Origin: Aliivibrio salmonicida LFI1238
Lineage (GTDB): Bacteria > Pseudomonadota > Gammaproteobacteria > Enterobacterales > Vibrionaceae
Direction: 5' to 3'
Assembly (NCBI RefSeq): GCF_000196495.1
Contig: NC_011313.1
Coordinates: forward strand, 248,001 to 312,000
DNA length: 64,000 nucleotides
Below are positions 37,746 through 46,890 of this stretch, in pieces. The stretch's first letter is position 1; each line of letters begins with the position of its first letter. The position numbers and the translations under genes are program-made. The notes beneath the pieces are model-generated. The model saw only the letters and a list, made by a program, of their open reading frames with translations, was not told the origin of the DNA and ran no database searches.

Positions 37746-38250
37746 GAAGGGTTAATCTCGCCTGAGCACTCAGTACAAATTGGTATCCGTACTGAGTATA
37801 AACAAGAAGGCCACGGGTTTAATGTTATCAACGCAATGCAAGCAAATGATATGAGTGCAGAGGCAATTATCGAACAAGTGAAAGGCATTGTGGGTGATAA
37901 GCCAGTGTACTTAACGTTTGATATCGATTGTCTTGACCCTGCGTTCGCGCCGGGGACGGGCACGCCTGTGTGCGGTGGCTTAAACTCGGATAAGATTTTA
38001 AAAATTATCCGTGGTTTAAAAGGCATTAACATGGTCGGAATGGACGTTGTTGAAGTCTCTCCTGCGTACGATCAAAGTGACATTACGGCATTAGCGGGTG
38101 CAACCATTGCACTTGAATTACTGTATGTGTGGACTGCGAACCGTATTGGGAAATAAGTATTATCATTGAATAATAAAGACACACATATAAGCATTGAAAT
38201 GACGGTGTAATATATTAATTGAAATGCTTGAATGATTGTTCTAACAATTT

Positions 38251-38287
38251 AAAATCCGATATTAAGTGATTAATATCGGATTTTTTA
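38251..38287 (+). terminator. Terminator of speA-speB
   Basis: AAAATCCGATATTA pairs with TAATATCGGATTTT, then further T residues. Confidence 0.9.
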
Positions 38288-38333
38288 TGTCGTTATAAAA
38301 AATTGCCTTAATAGAACGTAAGCGTGCGGGGAA

Positions 38334-39808
38334 CTACACCTTGTCTTTTACATTCCAAGGTAAAAGTGAATCGATATCTGGCGATCCAACACATAAACGA
38401 TCTAGACAATACCTAATATAATCGTAAGGGATTAATCCGTTTGCCTTTGCTGTTTCTACAATGCTGTAAAGCATTGCACTTGAATCTGCACCAGCCGTTA
38501 CCAGTTTTTCCGGCCGATAACAAACGGTTTAACCGCTCGCTCTGCTCGATTGTTATCAATAGATAACAATCCATCATCAATATAACGAACTAATTTATCC
38601 CATTGATTTAATGTATAGCTAATCGCCTCACCTAATTTTGTTTTAGGTGATACTCGACTAACTGCGCTATCAAGCCAATCACGGAGCTCTTTAAGTAAAT
38701 CGCGGGCTTCTGTCTGCCTAGCAACATACTTGGCTTCAGGGGAAGCCTCTTTTAATAACGATTCGATCCGGTATAGCTTTTGGATTTTACTCAATACCCA
38801 ATCTGCACTCCCTGTTTTCCCTTTTACTTGAACACGTTGAGCCTCAATAAATCGTCGACGTGCGTGTGCCCAACAGCCAACTAAAATCGCTTCAGTTTGT
38901 TCATAACCTTGGTAACCATCGGTATGTAAATACCCGTTATAACCTTTTAAAAAGTTAACTGGATGGTAGCCATGCCTGCTAGATTGATAATCATAAAGTA
39001 CAATTCCAGGCAAAACACCAGAGCCTGGAGAATCATAGCCAGAGCAGTAGACCCACATATAACATTTTGCTTTTTCAACATCCAACACATTTACCGTTGT
39101 TTCATCACAATGCAGAGTGGGTTGTTCAAGCAAAATACGATGTAACTCGTTATTAAGAGGGGTAAATAGTACCGAGCATTTTATTAACCAATCCGCCATC
39201 GTTCGCCGTCCAATAATGATACCCCATTGCTGAAATAACGTTTCTTGACGATAAAGTGGAAGACTGTATTGAAATTTAGCCGTAATAATTTGAGCAAGTA
39301 AACTTGCGGTCGCAATCCCTTTAGGGATTGGTGACGCTGGCATTGGGGCTTGTTTAATGTCTACTGAAGTATTGTTTTTTTCACAATTTCGGCAAGCATA
39401 TTTAGGACGAACATGTTGAATAACTTCCACTTTAGCTGGTACAAATTCCAACTTTTCACTGATGTCTTTACCCATCGCATGCATCTCTAGACCGCAACAC
39501 TTACAAGTTTTATCTTTTATGTCGTGGATAATAACAGTACGCGGTAAGTCTTCAGGTAAGCGTTGGCGTTTTGGCTTTTGACGAGTGTAGGTAATCGTTT
39601 GTGTGTCATCATTTTCAATGATGATTTCTTCTTCTGTTTCATTGAATAAATCAAATTGAGTCGAGTCAGATTCACTGCTTTTACCAAAGCGCTGATGTTG
39701 AGCCAGTCGAAATTGCTCTAGAAGACGGTTATATTTATTTTCAAGCTGAAGCACAAGTGCTTTCAGCTCGTCAATGGTATCAGGAAGTGGTTTTATTTTA
39801 TCAGTCAT
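38334..39808 (-). pseudogene. tnpC: IS66 TnpC, copy 4, frameshifted by 13-bp deletion
   Basis: Relative to copy 5, a 13-bp stretch is missing near 38503, just after the codons for GRKNW. The frame stops at 38498 after 436 aa instead of 495 and loses the C-terminal IS66 tail. The catalytic core is present, but activity is doubtful. Confidence 0.93.
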
Positions 39809-39879
39809 GTAGATGACTATATAACGATAATACAGGTAATCAATCGGTTGCCTCCTATTCTTGACTGAGAATCAACTAT

Positions 39880-40227
39880 TTAAAGGGTTGTTTGATAATG
39901 TACCGGTTGATGTCCTAAGATATCAAAACCTTGTAATAGCAGTGTCAGTTGCTGCTCTGATAATGCTAACGTATCGTTATTTATATTTCGTGGCCATTTG
40001 AAGCGGTCTTCATCTAATCGCTTGTACCATAAAGCGAATCCTGTTTTATCCCAATACAATATTTTGAGTTTATCACGAGGCTTATTGCAAAATATAAATA
40101 GAGCATCACTAAACGGTGATAGTTGCATTTCTTGCTCAACAATCACGACAAGGCCATTAATGGCCTTGCGAAAATCGACAAAATCACGATGAAGATAAAT
40201 GGTGGAAACATCAGTAAATACATTCAT
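39880..40227 (-). CDS. tnpB: IS66 accessory protein TnpB, copy 4
   Basis: 115 aa, identical to the other copies. ATGA overlap with orfA. Confidence 0.94.
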   Translation of the reverse strand: MNVFTDVSTIYLHRDFVDFRKAINGLVVIVEQEMQLSPFSDALFIFCNKPRDKLKILYWDKTGFALWYKRLDEDRFKWPRNINNDTLALSEQQLTLLLQGFDILGHQPVHYQTTL

Positions 40228-40538
40228 GATTGATACCCTTTTAATAAGAGTCCTATCCAGTGAGGTTCAGTATTAGCTGGCAATGTTAATCGCAATTTTC
40301 CGATAGAAAGTTGAATATCTGGTAATTGTGGAGTGGCGATGATAGTTGATGTTAACGCTTCTACTTTCAAGAAAGTAGAAGCGTTAATCTTTTGTTTCCA
40401 TCGTGCTTTACGTGCACTAAATGTCTTTGGCAGAATATTATGGTTACGACAAAATTCAGCGGCACTAAGCTTGCTAGATTGCTGAGATTCAAATAGAGCG
40501 TGCCATTGCTCTGGTGTTCTCTTTTTATCTTTTTGCAT
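40224..40538 (-). CDS. IS66 OrfA, copy 4
   Basis: 104 aa, intact. The IS982 element is inserted exactly at its 5' edge: the 6-bp duplication taatta includes the first base of the start codon, so the coding frame is kept but the native leader and ribosome binding region are separated from it. Hairpin at 40352-40387. Confidence 0.9.
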   Translation of the reverse strand: MQKDKKRTPEQWHALFESQQSSKLSAAEFCRNHNILPKTFSARKARWKQKINASTFLKVEALTSTIIATPQLPDIQLSIGKLRLTLPANTEPHWIGLLLKGYQS

Positions 40539-40543
40539 AATTA

Positions 40544-41544
40544 ACCTGAATTCTGGATAAGGCTGAACTAATTGCCCACCTAACGATCAGATCTTTCGAC
40601 CAAGAATTATTTGAACGTATTTTAAAAGGTGGGCAAGATGAATAAATTAGTTGATATATTTTGTGATGTCGATGATTTTTGTTATCAATTCTTATCTCAA
40701 TGGGAAAAATACCTTGTTGAGGCTAGTGAGAGAAAAAGAAAACGTCAGTCAGTAATGTCTACTAGTGAATGTATGACTATTGTCATCGCTTTTCATCAAT
40801 CAAATCATAGAGATTTCAAGAACTTCTATATCGGGTTAGTTCATCAATATTGGAAAGGATACTTTCCAAATTTACTTAGCTACACTCGATTTGTGAGCAA
40901 AATGCCTAGCCTAATCGCCCCAATGTGTGCCTATTTTCAATCTATCAAAGGTAAGCCGACTGGCATTGCTTTTGTTGACTCCACGAGTCTTAAAGTATGC
41001 CATAACATTCGAATTCCTCGCCATAAAGTCTTTGATGGTGTTGCGAAAAGAGGAAAAGGTACCATGGGATGGTTTTTCGGCTTCAAACTTCATTTATTGA
41101 TTAACCATCTTGGAGAAATTATTTCGCTGAAAATCACAGCTGGCAATGTAAATGATAGGACTCCTGTACCTGATTTATGCAAAGAACTCTCGGGGAAATT
41201 GTACGCTGATAAAGGGTACATAGGTAAAAAGTTGAGTGAGAGCTTAAAGAACTCTGATGTCGATTTAGTGACTACCTCGCGAAAAAACATGAAAGCAAAA
41301 GAGATAAGTGCTTTTGATAAGGCTATGTTATCAAAGAGATACATTATCGAAACGATAAATGACCAATTGAAGAATATCTCTCAAATTGAACATAGCCGTC
41401 ATCGTAGCGTGACTGGTTTCATGCTAAATGTAATTTCAGGCGTTGTGGCTTATTGTTTAAAAAAACAAAAGCCACGAATTAAGCTATCAGAATGTGAATT
41501 TGAACTAATCCTCGCTTAAAGCATGTTTTATCCAGAATTCAGGT
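40544..41544 (+). mobile_element. IS982-family element nested in IS66 copy 4 (1001 bp)
   Basis: Terminal inverted repeats ACCTGAATTCTGGATAA (40544-40560) and its complement (41528-41544), with a clean 6-bp target duplication taatta (40538-40543 and 41545-41550). A single transposase gene. The clean duplication marks it as a simple insertion, younger than the IS66 copy it entered. Confidence 0.93.
40638..41519 (+). CDS. IS982-family DDE transposase
   Basis: 293 aa from ATG 40638 (AGGTGGG upstream). MNKLVDIFCDVDDFC is a typical IS982 N-terminus. DDE residues are in FVDSTSLKVC (Asp), YADKGYIGKKL (Asp) and RYIIETINDQLKN (Glu). Intact. Confidence 0.92.
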   Translation: MNKLVDIFCDVDDFCYQFLSQWEKYLVEASERKRKRQSVMSTSECMTIVIAFHQSNHRDFKNFYIGLVHQYWKGYFPNLLSYTRFVSKMPSLIAPMCAYFQSIKGKPTGIAFVDSTSLKVCHNIRIPRHKVFDGVAKRGKGTMGWFFGFKLHLLINHLGEIISLKITAGNVNDRTPVPDLCKELSGKLYADKGYIGKKLSESLKNSDVDLVTTSRKNMKAKEISAFDKAMLSKRYIIETINDQLKNISQIEHSRHRSVTGFMLNVISGVVAYCLKKQKPRIKLSECEFELILA

Positions 41545-41626
41545 TAATTACGTTCTCGTTAAATGAAAGATCGTAAGATACGCATAATGAATTTTATTTG
41601 TTAGGTGTAGTTCCCCGCACGCTTAC

Positions 41627-42092
41627 TGATGATGAACTCTCTCCTAAAGATAAAATTGCAGGATTAGAAGTGACGGGTGAACTACCAACGTTAGATCGAA
41701 GCGATGACATTGCAGGGCCAGATATTAATAATAATGGCATTAGGGATGACATAGAAAAGTACATTGAAATTACTTACCAAGAACCGAAGCAACGTACGGC
41801 AGCAATGCAAATGGCTAAGGCTCTACAAATGAATATGGTTATTGATGTAACAAACAAAGACAGAAATAAGGTAAAAGCTGATATAAGAAAAATGGATGTA
41901 GCTGTTGGGGAGGCGTTAAATTGTCTTAATGACCAATTTAGTGGACCTGATGCTAAGAACACATCAATTGTATGGAGTGAAATTGAATCAATGATGACTA
42001 ATACCAAAAAGAGATTGCTTGCCTATTTATCTGTAAGTAAAGCTGCTAGTGGAATGGTATTTAGTTTACAAGATGGTTCTTGTCATGACTAG
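41627..42092 (+). pseudogene. 5'-truncated exported-type protein with DxNNNGxRDD motif
   Basis: About 154 native codons remain, beginning DDELSPKDKIAG right at the end of IS66 copy 4, so its start and any signal peptide are lost. It carries DINNNGIRDDIEKYI, an EF-hand or thrombospondin-type calcium-loop look-alike, then a helical region ending GMVFSLQDGSC. The frame stays open into the IS (TTG at 41598), so a chimera is possible. It overlaps the next gene by 8 nt. Family not firmly known; I read it as the partner of the hydrolase. Confidence 0.7.
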
Positions 42093-43440
42093 AATCAATC
42101 GATTTATTCTTATTAGTATGCTTTTTATTTATCCATTTAATTTTGTTCAAGCTAGTAGTATTAATGAAAAAAAATGTGAAGTCCAAGGTATTGTATTTGG
42201 TTTTTTTAATGGCGTTTTAACAACAGAAATACAAGCTAAAGATGCACTCAATAAATTGAAAAAAATTCACGGTAATAAAAATGAAGATGGCGAGCCTATT
42301 AAATATGAACTTGTATATAATTACTCCAATGGATTTGAAGATTTTGTAGAAACATTTGAGCAAAGATTACGAGAGCAAGAAGGGCTTTTAGCTGAGCGAT
42401 ATGAATTATTTTTTGAGTCACTTCATGGTGGTGGTGATTGGTGGAGTATCATTATTTCGGCCGTTCCATCAGCGATTGAGCTTAGAGATGAACTGACTGA
42501 TTTTGCTCAAGCGGCAGCTGTTGAAATTCTAACAAAATTTATGGAAAACCCTCCTACATTAGAAAATTACTCAGAGCAACAAACGCGAATTGACACATGG
42601 ATTACCGAGGGTAAAAAACTGCTTTTTGTCGCACACTCTCAAGGTAATTTGTTTGTCAATGTGGCGTATGACTATGCTTTAACTCAAAATACGCGAGAGG
42701 AAGCGGTAAAGGTTGTTCATATCGCACCTGCATCTCCTACCTTGAGAGGGGAGTATGTGCTGGCCGATCTAGATTTAGTGATCAATGGTCTTCGCATTGT
42801 TGGTACTGTTCCCGATATTACAGAGCTAATTCCCTCGTATTTATTTCGTCCCGCAGGGCTTAATGGTGAAAAAGACTTTTTAGGGCATGGATTGTTAGAG
42901 ATATACATGAATCCAAATTTACAGATTTCAACGACTGTTAAGGATTACATTGATGATGGATTGAATTCATTAGAGCCACCGTCAGTGGAGGCTTCTACTG
43001 GATTATTTACAGCAACGTTAATATGGAGTGGATTAGGGGATGTGGATTTATCGATCCTAGAACCGCTTCCTCTAGGTCCTTGGGATCTTGTTAATTTTGA
43101 ATACCCTATTGGTGAATCTGGTTATCTTGATACAAATAATACAACAGGGTATGGGCCTGAGCGTTATCTCGTTTCATGTGATCCAAATATAATTCAAACA
43201 GGTCTTTATGTGGTTTATTTTTCTAATTACAAACATACAGAAGGAGAAACCGCAACGGTACAAATATCGTCTTGGGATAAAGGAGTATTAGGAAGCAAGG
43301 ATTTTATATTAGAAGATAATCGATGGATTCCAGGCGACTCTGGTTTGGTTAAAACGTTTTTTGTTTACGTAACAAAAAATAAAGACAGTGATGAATATAA
43401 AATTCGGTTAGTTGATGACCCCTATCCGGCGAATGAATAG
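42085..43440 (+). CDS. Secreted alpha/beta-hydrolase-like protein
   Basis: 451 aa from ATG 42085, chosen because a signal peptide (MTRINRFILISMLFIYPFNF...VQA) starts there and because it overlaps the preceding stop (ATGACTAG). A nucleophile elbow, LLFVAHSQGNLFVNVAYDYA (Ser in HSQGN), and HIAPASPT match lipase/DUF-type alpha/beta hydrolases. The tail (about 310-451) is a beta-rich domain resembling YfaP-like sandwich domains (TATLIWSGLGDVDLSILEP). Substrate unknown. It has lost its natural upstream region to IS66 recombination. Confidence 0.75.
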   Translation: MTRINRFILISMLFIYPFNFVQASSINEKKCEVQGIVFGFFNGVLTTEIQAKDALNKLKKIHGNKNEDGEPIKYELVYNYSNGFEDFVETFEQRLREQEGLLAERYELFFESLHGGGDWWSIIISAVPSAIELRDELTDFAQAAAVEILTKFMENPPTLENYSEQQTRIDTWITEGKKLLFVAHSQGNLFVNVAYDYALTQNTREEAVKVVHIAPASPTLRGEYVLADLDLVINGLRIVGTVPDITELIPSYLFRPAGLNGEKDFLGHGLLEIYMNPNLQISTTVKDYIDDGLNSLEPPSVEASTGLFTATLIWSGLGDVDLSILEPLPLGPWDLVNFEYPIGESGYLDTNNTTGYGPERYLVSCDPNIIQTGLYVVYFSNYKHTEGETATVQISSWDKGVLGSKDFILEDNRWIPGDSGLVKTFFVYVTKNKDSDEYKIRLVDDPYPANE

Positions 43441-43488
43441 AGTAAAAAGTAAGAGACGTTTGAAAAATATACAATGTAAATAATCAAT

Positions 43489-43526
43489 CAATAATGGCCA
43501 CATTATGTGGCCATTATTGATGTTTT
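43489..43526. terminator. Terminator between hydrolase and SDR genes
   Basis: CAATAATGGCCACA and TGTGGCCATTATTG form a near-perfect palindromic stem followed by a T-run; it lies between converging genes. Confidence 0.85.
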
Positions 43527-44363
43527 TTATTGCAAACGAGCCAATTTCTTTTCTCCTTTTTTCGCTAAATATTTATAAACAGGTAGCATTAAGTTTGGAA
43601 AAAGAGAAAGTAAGCGAACTTGTATTTCTCTCTTACGTGGTAACGCGACTTCAATTGGTTTCTTCTGCCAGACGGTCGTTAAAATAGTATCACCGACCTC
43701 TTCAACCGTTAATGGTTTGTCTCCTGAGAATACAAATCGAGAGTGCTTACCGTAACCTACTTGCTTATCCATCATTGGTGTTGCGATTAAATCAGGGCAC
43801 ACGCAAGACACATTAATGGGGGAGTTAGTAAAATATAAATCCATAGCCAGTCCATTACTGAAGCTACGAGCGGCGGCTTTTGAGGTGCTATAAGCGACGA
43901 CGCCGGGGACCGGTAATATCCCTGCAAACGAGGCGATATTAATAATGTGGCCTTGTTGACGCTTTGTGAAATGAGGCAGAAAAACGCTGCAACCATTAAT
44001 CATGCCCATGACATTGATATCGAGGTGCCTTTTAAACTGCGTTACGGTGTTTTCAAATGCGTCCCCCGGTTGGATAAAGCCAGCAATATTTAAGAGGTGT
44101 GAGAAAACTTTGTTTCCTTGTCTGTTTTCGTTAGGTGCATGCCTTTCTAACAGTTGCTCCCACTCTGCAAGTACCGTTATGTCTAATGTTTCTAAAATAA
44201 GATTATGGCTTATCCAGTTATCTTCTTTACTGACCGTTTGTAATGCTTCTTTATTAATGTCGGTCGCTATTATTTGATGCCCTTGATTCAATAATTTTCC
44301 AGTGAGGTACCTACCTAGACCACTGGCACTTCCGGTAATGCATATCCAAGGTTTATTATTCAC
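43527..44363 (-). CDS. Short-chain dehydrogenase/reductase
   Basis: 278 aa classical SDR. NAD(P)-binding ITGSASGLGRYL (9-20), NIAG (92-95), catalytic Ser145 and YSTSK (Tyr158, Lys162). The C-terminal 40 residues are basic. Substrate unknown. It lies 24 bp behind the cupin gene, so they are probably co-transcribed. Confidence 0.9.
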   Translation of the reverse strand: MNNKPWICITGSASGLGRYLTGKLLNQGHQIIATDINKEALQTVSKEDNWISHNLILETLDITVLAEWEQLLERHAPNENRQGNKVFSHLLNIAGFIQPGDAFENTVTQFKRHLDINVMGMINGCSVFLPHFTKRQQGHIINIASFAGILPVPGVVAYSTSKAAARSFSNGLAMDLYFTNSPINVSCVCPDLIATPMMDKQVGYGKHSRFVFSGDKPLTVEEVGDTILTTVWQKKPIEVALPRKREIQVRLLSLFPNLMLPVYKYLAKKGEKKLARLQ

Positions 44364-44387
44364 GTTTACCTACCTTAAATTGAGGAT

Positions 44388-44888
44388 TTAATGCGAGTCT
44401 TCTGCGGCTGAATATGAGGAAAAGAATTCGATATAAGGCGTAGGATCAAAGGTGGCAATATCAGCCATGCTTTTTCCTTCTAATTGCTTAAATAGAGAGA
44501 CTCCAATGCGTATGACCGAGCCATCAGGATAATAATTGTCGAGTAGGTGACCATGAATGCTATCCGTATCAAACACCAATAGCATCTCAGTGCCCTCTGT
44601 CGATGTGGCTTGATGTAAATTGCCTACAGGTTCAACGGCGACATCACCGACATTAAATTTGCCTTCATCGTATTCCCAAGATCCAGAAATGGTATAAGCC
44701 ACGGCTTGGCAAAAATGATAATGACGAGGGGCAGAGCTGTTTTGGGAAAACTTGACTTTGGCAACGACGCGTCCAATGTTTTCTTCCACTCGCAGAACTT
44801 TGACATAAATACCATCACTGCCCGGTAAAAGCAGAGGCAGCCATTCAAGATTATCGGTGACAACGGGTGAAATATTTTCTGTAGACAT
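44388..44888 (-). CDS. Cupin-domain protein
   Basis: 166 aa with the two cupin motifs: PRHYHFCQAVAYTISGSWEYDEG (histidines for metal) and DVAVEPVGNLHQ. The layout resembles the 2,4'-dihydroxyacetophenone dioxygenase-like/ChrR-type cupins. Likely a small metal-dependent enzyme or sensor; reaction unknown. Confidence 0.8.
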   Translation of the reverse strand: MSTENISPVVTDNLEWLPLLLPGSDGIYVKVLRVEENIGRVVAKVKFSQNSSAPRHYHFCQAVAYTISGSWEYDEGKFNVGDVAVEPVGNLHQATSTEGTEMLLVFDTDSIHGHLLDNYYPDGSVIRIGVSLFKQLEGKSMADIATFDPTPYIEFFSSYSAAEDSH

Positions 44889-44991
44889 GATAAATTCCTT
44901 CTAATCGTTTATTTGTAAAAATACGCAGATGAATGCGTAATAACGAATTCATACTTTGTATCGTATTTTCAGGGAGGTGGTTACTTAATGA

Positions 44992-45657
44992 TTAACGTTC
45001 ATTGCGGTTGAATTGTTTTGTGATGCTTCTTGCTTCTGATGGAGGGCAATCAATTAAAAGTTGTCCCCAAAAATGATCGTCAAACATGCCATTGAGATAA
45101 AGGTATCGGCAAGCTTTAACCAATTTCATTTTGGTCCATCCAAGTTTGTCTATTTTAATAAACTGATGCTCTAAGTGGTGCAGTGAGGGGATTCGTTGAT
45201 CGTTCAAATCGACTTCATCAAAATATTGAATTAAAAAGTCCACTTGTTCTTTGGATACATAGAAACAGGGAGTATAAAATTGATGATGAAATTCAATAGT
45301 GGCATCATCAATGTCATGGAGAAAAGGGTACACTCTTTCTTGCCAAGCGTATAAATAGGAATCACTGTATTTATTCTTATAGACAAATTCTTCTTTATTA
45401 TTTGCGAGTATGTATTGCTCTAATTGATATAAACGTTCTTCTCTAAAAATAGAATCTCGTTGCATTGTAAACATTTCGTTTAAATTATTACGATCTTGCT
45501 CTGATTCTCGAAGAGGGTATATTGGTTTTATCACTAAATAGTTATCAATAATTTCAATGTCTATTTTGTCATCCAAATCAAGACCTATTTGATCTAAGAT
45601 TTGAGGTGGGAATACGATTCCTTTTGATTTCCCTATTTTCTTTATAATAGAATTCAT
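44992..45657 (-). CDS. AbrB/MazE-like domain protein with novel C-terminal domain
   Basis: 221 aa. Residues 1-45 are a SpoVT/AbrB swapped-hairpin domain (IIKKIGKSKGIVFPPQILDQIGLDLDDKI). The remaining ~175 residues are acidic and helical, rich in Tyr/Phe/His, and match nothing I recognise. AbrB domains usually bind DNA as antitoxins or regulators, but there is no toxin gene next to it. It sits between the epimerase and cupin genes on the same strand. Confidence 0.75.
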   Translation of the reverse strand: MNSIIKKIGKSKGIVFPPQILDQIGLDLDDKIDIEIIDNYLVIKPIYPLRESEQDRNNLNEMFTMQRDSIFREERLYQLEQYILANNKEEFVYKNKYSDSYLYAWQERVYPFLHDIDDATIEFHHQFYTPCFYVSKEQVDFLIQYFDEVDLNDQRIPSLHHLEHQFIKIDKLGWTKMKLVKACRYLYLNGMFDDHFWGQLLIDCPPSEARSITKQFNRNER

Positions 45658-45741
45658 GCTATTTCCTAAATGACATTTAATTATGACTAAAATGACCGAA
45701 TATTAAATGAGTGATAAATAAATCGTATGTGTGTTATCTAT

Positions 45742-46731
45742 CTATTTCTGTTTTGAAAAGTGGTTTTTTAATTCATTCATTGCCTGATCAAAAGTAATGA
45801 ATGGAGAGTAATCGAGTTCTTTTTGTGCTTTTTTTATTGAAAACTCATTGGCTCCTCCCATTAAACGAAAAGATTGACGAGTTATTAAAGGGCGCGTTTT
45901 CTGTTGAGTAATATGACCGATAAATTCTAAGGTAGGGGCAAGAATTCGAGCTAAGGGCAGTGGAATATTTTTAGGTGGTGGCACATCAGCAACGAGTGCA
46001 AGACGAGTCATGTATTCTTTCCATGTGACTCCAAAGCCATCTGCCGCAAGATAAATATCACCGTTGGTATATGTTGAATTCGCGACGGCAATAAGAATAG
46101 AAATGAGATTGTTAACATGAACTAACCCAGCATCCCATTCTCCAGAGCCTATCATGCAAGGTTTGTTGTTACGCATCATATCCAATAACGTATTTACCCA
46201 AGGGCCGCTTCCCACTCCAAAGACATTGGCAGGACGAATGATGGAGGCTTTTAATCCTTTTTTAACCCCGTTTTTAGTCACTCGTTCTTGTTCTTGCTTA
46301 CAGAATTCATAAGGAGAACTTGGGGTACCAAGCAGACTTTGTTCATTGAGTTTTCCTTTCGCTAATTGGCTAGCATAGGCACAAACGCTCGTTGTGACGA
46401 TAAAGTGAGATTGCCATAATAAGGCTAATTCAATGGCTTGTTCTGTTCCATTTACCGTTACGTCAATGTGATCTTGCTGTGCTCCCCAATCACCGACAAC
46501 AGCGGCTAAATGGAAAATAACATCACAAGGTTGTAGGTTGTCTTTCATTCGTAATAAGTGTCTTACGTCACCAGTAACAATATTGACCTTGTTATTCCAT
46601 AGGCTTGGTATGGCTTCACCTTCCATCATTAGGGCCGTGATAGTGACGTTATTTTTAAGCAATCGCTCAACTAAATGTCGACCGATAAAGCCTCCTGCTC
46701 CGGTTATAAATGCTGACGAAAAATGATTCAT
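45742..46731 (-). CDS. NAD-dependent epimerase/dehydratase
   Basis: 329 aa extended SDR. ITGAGGFIGRHLVERL at the N-terminus, HLAAVVGDWG, catalytic Tyr/Lys in SPYEFCKQE, and RPANVFGVG. Resembles 3-beta-hydroxysteroid dehydrogenase-like sugar/sterol oxidoreductases; substrate unknown. Divergent from the AraC gene, which may control it. Confidence 0.88.
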   Translation of the reverse strand: MNHFSSAFITGAGGFIGRHLVERLLKNNVTITALMMEGEAIPSLWNNKVNIVTGDVRHLLRMKDNLQPCDVIFHLAAVVGDWGAQQDHIDVTVNGTEQAIELALLWQSHFIVTTSVCAYASQLAKGKLNEQSLLGTPSSPYEFCKQEQERVTKNGVKKGLKASIIRPANVFGVGSGPWVNTLLDMMRNNKPCMIGSGEWDAGLVHVNNLISILIAVANSTYTNGDIYLAADGFGVTWKEYMTRLALVADVPPPKNIPLPLARILAPTLEFIGHITQQKTRPLITRQSFRLMGGANEFSIKKAQKELDYSPFITFDQAMNELKNHFSKQK

Positions 46732-46890
46732 GTATTTTTCCTTAGTGTTTATATACGTTCTTATTTAGCTATCACTTATTTGGTGTTGGTCTTTACTTTT
46801 CGTTCAATAATGTTATTGATATGTAACAAAGTAAGTTTGACTTTTTACGAAGCATTTTTGATGAAATACGAAACTAACGAGGGAAGGTGT

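Larger units (their letters stand above)
35794..38156 (+). pseudogene. speB: Agmatinase SpeB, interrupted by an IS91-type element
   Basis: 5' part 35794-36309 (172 codons) and 3' part 37746-38156 (137 codons including stop) rejoin in frame to 308 aa, the normal agmatinase length. Metal-binding motifs are divided: LGGDHF and HFDAHTDTYSHG in the first piece, TFDIDCLDPAFAPG in the second. The break is after the codon AAC of HAPN, next to EGLISPEHS. Neither half can work alone. Would have converted agmatine to putrescine and urea. Confidence 0.95.
38318..41626 (-). mobile_element. IS66-family element, copy 4, with nested IS982
   Basis: Same 24-bp ends, inverse orientation. Length 3309 bp = 2315 - 13 (deletion in tnpC) + 1001 (IS982) + 6 (its duplication), so everything is accounted for. 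Flanks aatagaac (left) and tgatgatg (right) do not match. It abuts the speB terminator on one side and a beheaded gene on the other. Not autonomous, because tnpC is frameshifted. Confidence 0.95.

Noticed and set aside
44992..45657. Toxin-antitoxin pair with the AbrB-domain gene
   Set aside because: Neighbouring genes are a cupin enzyme and an epimerase; no MazF-, PIN- or HicA-like toxin is present.
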